Source: DXYV01 sp045543215 (lineage in GTDB: Bacteria; Bacillota; Clostridia; Oscillospirales; Oscillospiraceae). From it: a stretch of 17,716 nt of DNA. This document shows positions 1 through 5,652 of this stretch, in pieces. The first letter of the stretch is position 1. Each line of letters starts with the position of its first letter. The stretch is from NCBI GenBank assembly GCA_045543215.1, contig JAZQMD010000110.1, positions 1 through 17,716 on the forward strand. Reading direction: 5' to 3'. The position numbers were made by a program, and so were the translations under genes. The notes beneath the pieces were generated by a model. That model made no database searches and had not been told where the DNA came from. It saw only the letters and a list, made by a program, of their open reading frames with translations.

Positions 1-312
1 CAAGGCATCCAGCCCCTTTCCAGTAATGGAAATCAGGTTGCGGCGGGAGTCAACAGGATCGGTATGCCGCAAGACGTAGCCGTTGCGCTCCAGGGATTTT
101 AAGGATGTGGCAATGGTAGCCGGTGTCACATGGAGAATATCGGCAAGTTCCCGCTGGGAGGGGGAAATCCCTTCTTCACGGCAGCGGCGTAACTCTAGTA
201 GCAGGCGAGGAGATCCAATATCTCCCAACCCATGGCTGGACAGTTTAGACAAAGCTGAGCTATGGTGGGCCCGGAACAAGGCATGGAACACCATTCCGGT
301 GCTGTTAAGCAT
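1..312 (-). CDS. MarR-family transcriptional regulator, C-terminus cut by window edge
   Basis: This is a winged-helix DNA-binding regulator. The 104 visible codons run from an ATG at 312 with no stop before base 1, so the C-terminal part lies outside the window. The start follows a ribosome binding site read as AGAGGGTGG on the minus strand. Residues about 52-75 (SQRELADILHVTPATIATSL) form the helix-turn-helix. Residues 85-97 form the wing with the D-x-R-R signature (D88, R90, R91) typical of MarR proteins. The family usually represses its own gene and a neighbouring transporter or stress gene in response to small phenolic or oxidant signals. The ligand and target here cannot be told. It is transcribed away from lexA and has its own promoter and a palindrome just after the predicted transcription start. 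The family call is firm, the specific role unknown. Confidence 0.88.
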   Translation of the reverse strand, partial: MLNSTGMVFHALFRAHHSSALSKLSSHGLGDIGSPRLLLELRRCREEGISPSQRELADILHVTPATIATSLKSLERNGYVLRHTDPVDSRRNLISITGKGLDAL

Positions 313-333
313 AATATCCACCCTCTTCTTATT

Positions 334-357
334 TAATAATTTAAATGCTAATTATTA
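334..357. promoter_or_regulatory. Palindrome, candidate operator of the MarR-type gene
   Basis: Two perfect 8-base arms, TAATAATT (334-341) and AATTATTA (350-357), are separated by 8 bases. The element lies just downstream of the predicted transcription start of the MarR-type gene (about base 362 on the minus strand), where a bound dimer would block transcription. MarR proteins commonly bind AT-rich palindromes of about this size. That this protein binds here is inference. Confidence 0.5.
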
Positions 358-368
358 GCGTGCTCTGT

Positions 369-397
369 ATTTTAATTTGATAAAAATAAAATGTCAA
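369..397 (-). promoter_or_regulatory. Sigma-A promoter of the MarR-type gene
   Basis: Read on the minus strand, TTGACA (plus-strand TGTCAA, 392-397) is followed after 17 bases by TAAAAT (plus-strand ATTTTA, 369-374). The -35 is perfect, the spacing optimal, and the -10 has one mismatch. Predicted start is near base 362, about 50 bases before the ATG. Confidence 0.75.
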
Positions 398-432
398 GAA
401 AATCTTTCCAATCACAAAAAGCTTAAAATTTA

Positions 433-444
433 GAACACATGTTT
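433..444. promoter_or_regulatory. LexA box (SOS operator) of lexA
   Basis: GAACACATGTTT fits the Gram-positive LexA operator GAAC-N4-GTTC with one mismatch in the last base. It overlaps the first two bases of the lexA -35 (443-448), so bound LexA would exclude RNA polymerase. This is the classic autorepression layout of lexA in Bacillus and relatives. Both the motif and its position support the call. Confidence 0.8.
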
Positions 445-471
445 GACAAACTTTTATGGCTGTGATAAAAT
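443..471 (+). promoter_or_regulatory. Sigma-A promoter of lexA
   Basis: TTGACA (443-448), 17 bases, then TAAAAT (466-471) preceded by TGA, an extended -10. Transcription should start near 478, leaving a leader of about 45 bases. The promoter is back to back with that of the MarR-type gene; the two -35 boxes are about 45 bases apart. Confidence 0.8.
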
Positions 472-522
472 AACAAAAATAATTTTGTATATTATCCCTT
501 TGTCGTGGGAGGAGGATCCTGC

Positions 523-1122
523 ATGAGTCAGCTCACCCCAAAGCAGCAGCAGATCTATGAATATATCCTTGATTTTTTTTATGAGCATGGATATCCACCT
601 TCTGTACGGGAGATTGCCAATGCAGTAAAACTAAAATCCCCTTCCACGGTTCACTTTCATTTGAAGGGGTTACGCTCGGCAGGACTGATTTCTCAGGCTG
701 AGGGTAAAACCAGGGCCATTTCGGTCAATAGTCAATCTGCTACCCATAGCCATAAGAATCAAGTACCCATTGTAGGAAACGTTGCTGCTGGCTCCCCTAT
801 CTTGGCGGAGGAATATATTGAAGATTATCTCACCTTTGACACGGGGGGTAGCAAAGGTGAGCATTTCGCTCTGAAGGTGCGGGGAGAATCTATGCTAAAT
901 GCTGGTATTTTTCCTGGTGACCTGGTGGTGGTACGTCAGCAGCAGAGTGTGAACAACGGAGATATTGTGGTGGCTCTTTTTGATGATGAGGCCACGGTGA
1001 AGACCTACTGGATGCGAAACGGACATGTGTGGTTGATGCCTGAGAATGATAATTATGAACCTATAGATGGAGAGGGCTGTGCCATTTTAGGTAGGGTGAT
1101 TGCCGTAGTACGCCGATATTAG
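523..1122 (+). CDS. lexA: LexA repressor, SOS regulon master regulator
   Basis: LexA represses DNA-damage genes and cleaves itself when RecA filaments form. The 199-residue length is normal for the family. An N-terminal winged helix covers about residues 1-70 (LTPKQQQIYEYI start, helix-turn-helix around 27-50). The linker carries the self-cleavage site Ala89-Gly90 in NVAAGSP. The C-terminal peptidase fold has the nucleophile Ser123 (GESM) and general base Lys160 (TVKTY). I chose ATG 523 because AGGAGG (510-515) sits 7 bases upstream; a GTG at 505 in the same frame lies upstream of that site and is not the start. A LexA box overlaps the promoter, so the gene is autoregulated. The next gene has its own promoter. 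Confidence 0.97.
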   Translation: MSQLTPKQQQIYEYILDFFYEHGYPPSVREIANAVKLKSPSTVHFHLKGLRSAGLISQAEGKTRAISVNSQSATHSHKNQVPIVGNVAAGSPILAEEYIEDYLTFDTGGSKGEHFALKVRGESMLNAGIFPGDLVVVRQQQSVNNGDIVVALFDDEATVKTYWMRNGHVWLMPENDNYEPIDGEGCAILGRVIAVVRRY

Positions 1123-1196
1123 AGTGAGGAAAAGAGCTTAAGGGAGAATAAAACAGACAAATAGAGAGAAGAGATGGTTATTTCTTTGGTATATGG

Positions 1197-1225
1197 TTGA
1201 TTTTCCCTGTTAACTTGGGTATAAT
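1197..1225 (+). promoter_or_regulatory. Sigma-A promoter of the F420 ligase-like gene
   Basis: TTGATT (1197-1202) and a perfect TATAAT (1220-1225) are 17 bases apart. Predicted start is near 1232, about 37 bases before the ATG at 1269. This argues that the in-frame TTG at 1197 is part of the promoter and not a start codon. Confidence 0.65.
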
Positions 1226-1268
1226 TTTTTGGATCAAGAAAAAACCGGGAAAAGGAACAATTGAAACT

Positions 1269-1976
1269 ATGGAATTGAATCAATTCGTCGCCAATGAGGG
1301 AAAACAGATAGAAATTAAGGTGGGGGATCGTACTTTTGCCCGCCACGCTGTGTCCACCCACTTTATCCAAGTGGGGGAAAGTTACCTGGAACTGATCCAA
1401 AAGTATATTAAGCCTATTTATCAGGAGGGGGATATTCTATCCTCCAGCGAGAAGATTATATCCTTGTGCCAGAAGCGGGTGGTGTATAAAAAAGACATGA
1501 AGTTGTCCTGGTTGGCAAAATTTCTGTCTAAATTTGCATCCCATTCCTCCGCAGGGATCGGGGTCGACTCCCCTTGGAAGATGCAGTTTGCAGTTAACCA
1601 GCGTGGGGCTCTTTATGTCATTTGGGCGGCCCTGTGTGCCGGCTTTGCAAAGTTGATGGGCAGGCGTGGGGTCTTTTACGAAATGGTTGGCCAAGAGGTG
1701 TCAGGGCTGGATGGCTTTTATGATCACTGCTTTGATGTGTATGGGGAATTTGGTATTCGTATTCCGGAGGACTCCACCGGGGTTTGCGAGGAAGTATATG
1801 AGAAAACTGGTATCAAAATGATGATTGTGGATGCCAATGACCTGGCTCAGGAGTTGCTCGGTAAATGCGCTGCCATTGAGGAGACTGAGGCCGACCTGAT
1901 GGGGATGATCGCAGATAATCCCTGTGGAAACGGTACGCAGCTTACCCCCTTTGCCCTCATCCGGGAAATGAAATAA
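1269..1976 (+). CDS. Coenzyme F420-0:L-glutamate ligase (CofE)-like protein of unknown role
   Basis: The 235-residue protein resembles the CofE/FbiB gamma-glutamyl ligase fold. The N-terminal half has the typical run of H-A-x-x-T-H-F (about 27-33), then a long amphipathic stretch, GDILSSSEKI and CQKRVV. CofE itself adds glutamates to deazaflavin F420 using GTP. Clostridia with these genes are not known F420 producers, so the true substrate is unknown. The motif SSAGIGVDSPWK and the segment VGQEVSGLDGFYD look specific to a Firmicutes branch. ATG 1269 was chosen because the promoter at 1197-1225 overlaps the upstream part of the open frame; its ribosome site (AAAGGA, 1251-1256) is weak, with a 12-base spacer. 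It stands alone between lexA and the rplU operon. The fold is likely, the reaction uncertain. Confidence 0.75.
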   Translation: MELNQFVANEGKQIEIKVGDRTFARHAVSTHFIQVGESYLELIQKYIKPIYQEGDILSSSEKIISLCQKRVVYKKDMKLSWLAKFLSKFASHSSAGIGVDSPWKMQFAVNQRGALYVIWAALCAGFAKLMGRRGVFYEMVGQEVSGLDGFYDHCFDVYGEFGIRIPEDSTGVCEEVYEKTGIKMMIVDANDLAQELLGKCAAIEETEADLMGMIADNPCGNGTQLTPFALIREMK

Positions 1977-1985
1977 CAGCTTTTG

Positions 1986-2016
1986 CCCCTACCCCAGGCA
2001 GGGGAATTTTGTCTTT
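1986..2016 (+). terminator. Weak candidate terminator after the F420 ligase-like gene
   Basis: CCCCT (1986-1990) pairs with AGGGG (2000-2004) around a 9-base loop and is followed by AATTTTGTCTTT. The stem is short and the U-tract interrupted, so this is tentative. Its place, just after the stop codon and before the rplU promoter, fits. Confidence 0.4.
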
Positions 2017-2033
2017 ATCCAGTTCGAAAATGA

Positions 2034-2062
2034 TTGACAGGGCTAATTTTCCGTGATATACT
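2034..2062 (+). promoter_or_regulatory. Strong sigma-A promoter of the rplU operon
   Basis: A perfect TTGACA (2034-2039), 17-base spacer and TATACT (2057-2062) preceded by TGA (extended -10). Predicted start is near 2069. The strength suits a ribosomal protein operon. Confidence 0.85.
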
Positions 2063-2066
2063 ACCA

Positions 2067-2127
2067 AAGCCGCTTCGAGTAGGCTTCTAAGTGTATTCAC
2101 GCACGCCTGCAAGAGCGAGCCCGTAAT
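2067..2127 (+). ncRNA. L21 leader, cis-regulatory RNA of rplU
   Basis: The roughly 75-base leader between promoter and rplU contains GCCTGCAAGAGCGAGCCCG (2105-2123), which I recognise as the conserved 3' part of the Firmicutes L21 leader family, placed directly before the ribosome binding site as usual. A 5' stem AAGCC (2067-2071) with GGCTT (2082-2086) is also visible. Such leaders are thought to let L21 or L27 control their own synthesis. The match is from memory, not from a covariance model search. Confidence 0.7.
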
Positions 2128-2143
2128 GAAGGAGTTGAAAAAA

Positions 2144-2455
2144 ATGCATGCAATTATTGTAACCGGTGGCAAGCAGTACAAGGTGGCCGAAGGTGATGTA
2201 ATTTATATTGAGAAGCTGGACAGTCAGGCCGGTGACAAGATCACTTTTAATCAAGTCTTGGCCGTTCTGGACGGGGATAGGGCTACATTTGGAACCCCTG
2301 TGGTAGAGGGTACCAGCGTAGAGGCCAACGTGGTTAAAAACGGCAAGGGTAAGAAGGTTTTGGTATTTAAGTATAAGCCAAAGAAAAACTACCGCCGCCG
2401 TCAGGGTCACCGTCAGCCCTATACCAAGGTGGAGATCATCAAGATTAACGCCTGA
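2144..2455 (+). CDS. rplU: Large ribosomal subunit protein bL21
   Basis: This 50S protein binds 23S rRNA. At 103 residues it has the standard length and begins with the family signature (M-H-A-I-I-V-T-G-G-K-Q-Y). A basic C-terminal loop of KPKKNYRRRQGHRQPYT type contacts rRNA. I chose ATG 2144: it gives the canonical N-terminus and follows AAGGAG (2129-2134) by 9 bases. An ATG at 2126 in the same frame lies upstream of that ribosome site, in the leader. It is the first gene of rplU-prp-rpmA, with prp starting 2 bases after the stop. Confidence 0.98.
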   Translation: MHAIIVTGGKQYKVAEGDVIYIEKLDSQAGDKITFNQVLAVLDGDRATFGTPVVEGTSVEANVVKNGKGKKVLVFKYKPKKNYRRRQGHRQPYTKVEIIKINA

Positions 2456-2457
2456 GA

Positions 2458-2820
2458 ATGACGACCGTTACTTTCCGTAGTGAAGGAGGCCGGCTCACCG
2501 GGTTTACTGTATCCGGTCATAGCGGTTATGACCAGGAGGGTGCGGATATTGTCTGTGCTGCGATCACCTCCGCTCTCCGCTTGACCGAGTGCGCCTTCAA
2601 CGATGTGTTGGGCTTGGGGGCCGCCGTAAAGGTGAAGGAGCAGGAAGCATCTATCTCTCTCAAACTTCCTGGTAGTCTGGGTGAGGCTAATGAGGGAACC
2701 TGTCAAACCATTTTGGCGGCTCTTATGGTCTATTTGCAGGAGTTGGGGGAGGAACATCCCCAAAATCTCATTGTCTACGAGAAAGACGATTTGGAAAGAG
2801 TCTTTAGAAAGGAAGATTAA
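2458..2820 (+). CDS. prp: Ribosomal-processing cysteine protease Prp
   Basis: Prp removes the N-terminal extension of ribosomal protein L27 before or during 50S assembly. The 120-residue protein shows the catalytic pair His21 (SGHSGY) and Cys33 (DIVCAAIT) at the spacing known from the Staphylococcus enzyme. It sits between rplU and rpmA, the conserved order in Firmicutes. Its ATG comes 2 bases after the rplU stop with no good ribosome site close by, so translation is probably coupled to rplU. Its substrate, an L27 with the QFFA cleavage motif, is the next gene. Confidence is high from motif and context together. Confidence 0.95.
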   Translation: MTTVTFRSEGGRLTGFTVSGHSGYDQEGADIVCAAITSALRLTECAFNDVLGLGAAVKVKEQEASISLKLPGSLGEANEGTCQTILAALMVYLQELGEEHPQNLIVYEKDDLERVFRKED

Positions 2821-2821
2821 T

Positions 2822-3109
2822 ATGCTGAAGATCGGTATTCAGTTCTTCGCTCATAAAAAGGGCGGCGGCTCAACTAAGAATGGCCGTGATTCCCAAGCAA
2901 AGCGCCTGGGTGTGAAACGAGGCGATGGTCAGTTTGTTCTGGCGGGTAATATCTTGGTGCGTCAGCGGGGTACCCATATCCACCCTGGTGTCAATGTGGG
3001 AAAAGGCAGTGACGATACGCTGTTTGCAACAGCCGATGGTCGCGTGAAGTTTGAGCGCATGGGGAAGGACCGTAAGAAGGTGTCTATCGTTACCGAGACC
3101 ACGCAGTAA
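2822..3109 (+). CDS. rpmA: Large ribosomal subunit protein bL27, with cleavable N-terminal extension
   Basis: L27 reaches the peptidyl-transferase centre with its N-terminal tail. The 95-residue protein begins with the Firmicutes extension ending in IQFFAHKKGGG. Prp removes about the first nine residues (MLKIGIQFF) and exposes Ala10, which frees the tail. The body has the usual STKNGRDSQAKRLGVKR and RQRGTHIHPGVNVG motifs. I chose ATG 2822 over longer in-frame possibilities because it gives this N-terminus and lies one base after the prp stop, with AAAGGA just before. It is the last gene of the operon and is followed by a strong terminator. Confidence 0.98.
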   Translation: MLKIGIQFFAHKKGGGSTKNGRDSQAKRLGVKRGDGQFVLAGNILVRQRGTHIHPGVNVGKGSDDTLFATADGRVKFERMGKDRKKVSIVTETTQ

Positions 3110-3122
3110 TTCAAAGCTGCTA

Positions 3123-3165
3123 AAACGCCACGGACAGGGGATACTGTTCGTGGCGTTTGTTTTCT
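3123..3165 (+). terminator. Rho-independent terminator after rpmA
   Basis: AAACGCCACGGACAG (3123-3137) pairs with CTGTTCGTGGCGTTT (3144-3158) over 15 bp with one G-U pair and a 6-base loop, followed by GTTTTCT. No convincing sigma-A promoter is visible between it and obgE, so it may terminate only partially and let some transcription reach obgE. Confidence 0.85.
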
Positions 3166-3182
3166 CCCGAAGGAGTTTTATC

Positions 3183-3242
3183 GTGTCCTTTTGGGTCTTA
3201 TTTGCAGGCACAAGCATGGCTCGGCTTACGCCGAGCCCCTGA
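3183..3242 (+). CDS. Candidate short leader peptide upstream of obgE
   Basis: A 19-codon frame starts at GTG 3183, 7 bases after GAAGGAG (3169-3175), and ends at TGA 3240, 21 bases before obgE. The predicted peptide is MSFWVLFAGTSMARLTPSP. Its last third overlaps a GC-rich hairpin (3218-3237), and its ribosome site could pair with CTCC (3164-3167) in a small stem. Ribosome movement over it could therefore affect obgE expression. There is no homology support; the ribosome site and frame may be chance. Confidence 0.3.
   Translation: MSFWVLFAGTSMARLTPSP
3218..3237 (+). promoter_or_regulatory. GC-rich hairpin in the obgE leader
   Basis: GGCTCGGC (3218-3225) and GCCGAGCC (3230-3237) form a perfect 8-bp stem with a TTAC loop. 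No T-run follows, so it is not a standard terminator. It lies about 15 bases before the obgE ribosome site and could affect RNA stability or translation start. Confidence 0.5.
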
Positions 3243-3263
3243 AAGAAAGGCAGGTGGCCGTCC

Positions 3264-4547
3264 ATGGCCAACCAATTTATTGACACTGCCCGTATTATCG
3301 TCAAGGCAGGTAAGGGAGGAAATGGTTGTGTCTCCTTCCACCGGGAAAAATATGTGGCCGCTGGCGGGCCAGATGGCGGTGATGGTGGGCGGGGAGGCAA
3401 CGTGGTTTTGCGTGTGGATGATCACATGTCTACCTTGATGGATTTTCGCTACAAGCGAAAGTACGCTGCGGGTAACGGTGCGGATGGAACGGGAAAACGT
3501 TGCTCAGGTAGGGATGGAGAAAGTTTGATTATCAAAGTTCCCCGGGGTACTGTGGTCAAAGATGTGGCTACCGGACAGATCATATGTGATATGTCCGATG
3601 GATCGGATTTTGTCCTTTGCAGGGGTGGTAAAGGGGGGTGGGGCAATCAGCACTTTGCCACCCCAACACGTCAGGCTCCCTCTTTTGCAAAGGCTGGGTT
3701 GCCTGGTCAGGAGAGGGAGGTCAATCTGGAGCTTAAGTTGCTGGCTGATGTGGGACTGGTGGGATTTCCCAACGTGGGAAAGTCCACTCTTCTCAGTGTA
3801 GTAAGTCGGGCTCAGCCAAAGATAGCCAATTACCACTTTACCACCCTTTTTCCAAATTTAGGTGTGGTATGGGTGGAAGAGGGAGTTTCCTTCGTCATGG
3901 CTGATATACCGGGAATTATTGAGGGTGCAGCCGAGGGTGCAGGTCTGGGTCATGATTTTCTGCGGCATATTGACCGCTGCCGTTTGCTTATCCATGTGGT
4001 GGATGTGTCGGGCAGCGAAGGAAGGGATCCCGTTGCTGATTTTGAAGCCATCAACCAGGAACTAAAGGAGTACTCACCGCAACTGGCCTCTCGAAAGATG
4101 ATTGTGGCGGCAAATAAGGTGGATATTTTGGAAGATACTGGGCTTTTAGAGTCTTTCCGCGCCCATGTGAAGGGAAAGGGCTATGATTTATATGAGATAT
4201 CCGCAGCTGCTCACAGTGGGGTGCGAGAGCTGATCCAAGGGGCGGCAGCTGAATTGGCTCATCTTCCTCCCATAGTCGTCTACGAGCCGACCTATGTGGA
4301 GCAGCCGCCTGAGGTGGACGTGTCCGACCCGGTGGAGATCGATCGTCTGGAGGACGGAGTCTGGATGGTGGACGGGCCATGGCTTCAGCAGCTTATGGCT
4401 AATGTGAACTTTGGAAGCTATGAATCGCGCAGTTGGTTTGAGCGTAAGCTGCGTGAGTCTGGGCTCTACGATCGGCTGGAGGAGATGGGTATTCAGGACG
4501 GGGATACCCTCTGTCTGTATAACTTGGAGTTTGAATATCAAAAGTAG
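3264..4547 (+). CDS. obgE: GTPase Obg (CgtA), ribosome assembly GTPase
   Basis: Obg is an essential GTPase acting in late 50S assembly and in (p)ppGpp-linked stress control. The 427-residue length matches the Bacillus protein. The N-terminal glycine-rich Obg domain covers about 1-158 (many GG motifs such as GGPDGGDGGRGGN). The G domain carries the P-loop GFPNVGKS at 167-174, the switch motif DIPG, and NKVD for guanine recognition. The C-terminal OCT-type domain begins near residue 345. The start ATG 3264 follows AGGTGG (3252-3257) by 6 bases and gives the usual M-A-x-Q-F-I-D N-terminus. It follows the rplU operon, as in many Firmicutes, and leads into mnmA 31 bases on. No separate promoter is obvious. 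Confidence 0.98.
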   Translation: MANQFIDTARIIVKAGKGGNGCVSFHREKYVAAGGPDGGDGGRGGNVVLRVDDHMSTLMDFRYKRKYAAGNGADGTGKRCSGRDGESLIIKVPRGTVVKDVATGQIICDMSDGSDFVLCRGGKGGWGNQHFATPTRQAPSFAKAGLPGQEREVNLELKLLADVGLVGFPNVGKSTLLSVVSRAQPKIANYHFTTLFPNLGVVWVEEGVSFVMADIPGIIEGAAEGAGLGHDFLRHIDRCRLLIHVVDVSGSEGRDPVADFEAINQELKEYSPQLASRKMIVAANKVDILEDTGLLESFRAHVKGKGYDLYEISAAAHSGVRELIQGAAAELAHLPPIVVYEPTYVEQPPEVDVSDPVEIDRLEDGVWMVDGPWLQQLMANVNFGSYESRSWFERKLRESGLYDRLEEMGIQDGDTLCLYNLEFEYQK

Positions 4548-4578
4548 GAGAATACGGTAGAGAAAGGCCGGTGAATGA

Positions 4579-5616
4579 ATGGATAATTATAAAGTGGTTC
4601 TTGGGCTCTCCGGCGGAGTGGACTCTGCTGTGGTTGCAGCCAGACTGGCGGAGAAAGGGTATCAGGTATACGGAGTCTATCTGGATGTAGGTCTGGGGGA
4701 TGGGGTAGATGCAGCCCGGAGGGCGGCCGATGAATTGGATATCCCGCTGGAGGTGTTGGATGTCCGCACCCAACTGGATCACCATGTCTGTACTCCCTTT
4801 GCCAGGTCCTACTTGGCGGGACGTACCCCTCTACCCTGCGCCGTGTGCAATCCAACGGTGAAATTTCCTGCCCTTTTAGCCGCTGCTGACAGAGTGGGCG
4901 CAAGGTGGGTGGCCACCGGTCACTATGCCCGTACGGTGCCTGGAGAGAATGGTCGTACCCTTCTTCTTCGAGGGAAAAGCAGAAATGACCAGTCCTACCT
5001 CCTCTCCCGGTTGCCCCAGGAGATATTGGAACGGGTCCTATTTCTTTTGGGGGAGGACGAGAAGATTGCTACCCGGGGCCGGGCTCGGAAGGAGGGGCTA
5101 TCCGCTGCCGACAGGCCGGACAGCATGGAGATATGCTTTGTACCCAATGATGATTACGCCGCCTGGCTGGAAGCCCGGGGCTGCTCTGCGCCCCCTGGAA
5201 ACTTTGTAGACCAGGCAGGGAAGGTTTTGGGGCGGCATAAAGGGGTTCATCATTATACTCTGGGTCAACGCAGAGGGCTTGGAGTTTCTGCGGAAAGCCG
5301 CTTGTTTGTTACGGATATTCGCCCAAAAGAAAATGAAGTGGTTCTTTCCACCGGGGAAGATCTATTTTACTCGACGGTATATTGTATTGACCCAAATTGG
5401 ATTGCTATCCCCTCTTTGGATAGATCGTTGGAGGCTGAGGCCCGTTTTCGCCATTCCCGTTCATCCACGTCTGTCTTAGTAGAACCTTGGGGAGAGGACG
5501 GATTGATAGTACGGGCAAAAACTCCTGTCCGTGCCCCTACGCCGGGGCAACTTGCGGTGTTTTATCATGGAGAAGTGGTACTGGGCTCGGCTTGGATTGA
5601 GCGGGCAGAGCGCTAA
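4579..5616 (+). CDS. mnmA: tRNA-specific 2-thiouridylase MnmA
   Basis: MnmA places sulfur on C2 of uridine 34 in Lys, Glu and Gln tRNAs, using ATP and a persulfide from a cysteine desulfurase. The 345-residue protein has the ATP PP-loop SGGVDS (11-16) and GHYAR. Its catalytic cysteines are Cys90 (PCAVCNPTVKF) and Cys186 (SMEICFVPNDD). Cys87 lies three residues before Cys90, as in many clostridial forms. The C-terminal part has the GQRRGLGV and FRHSR motifs. It is slightly shorter than the roughly 360-370 residues of Escherichia coli and Bacillus, mainly in the segment after the PP-loop. The start at 4579 follows AGAAAGG (4561-4567). Its partner in the same wobble modification, mnmG, comes next. 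Confidence 0.95.
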   Translation: MDNYKVVLGLSGGVDSAVVAARLAEKGYQVYGVYLDVGLGDGVDAARRAADELDIPLEVLDVRTQLDHHVCTPFARSYLAGRTPLPCAVCNPTVKFPALLAAADRVGARWVATGHYARTVPGENGRTLLLRGKSRNDQSYLLSRLPQEILERVLFLLGEDEKIATRGRARKEGLSAADRPDSMEICFVPNDDYAAWLEARGCSAPPGNFVDQAGKVLGRHKGVHHYTLGQRRGLGVSAESRLFVTDIRPKENEVVLSTGEDLFYSTVYCIDPNWIAIPSLDRSLEAEARFRHSRSSTSVLVEPWGEDGLIVRAKTPVRAPTPGQLAVFYHGEVVLGSAWIERAER

Positions 5617-5652
5617 GAAGGTACATTATAGAAAGCTAAGGAAGTGCAGTAA

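Noticed and set aside
83..358. Plus-strand open frame of 91 codons
   Set aside because: It lies opposite the MarR-type gene, which has clear family motifs, a ribosome site and a promoter; the plus frame shows no recognisable motif.
505..522. GTG start for LexA, 6 residues longer
   Set aside because: It overlaps and precedes the AGGAGG site that serves the ATG at 523, so the added residues would not be translated from a normal ribosome site.
2870..3400. Minus-strand open frame of 176 codons across rpmA and obgE
   Set aside because: It is antisense to two well-supported genes and crosses a strong terminator; its product is proline-rich low-complexity text typical of a shadow frame.
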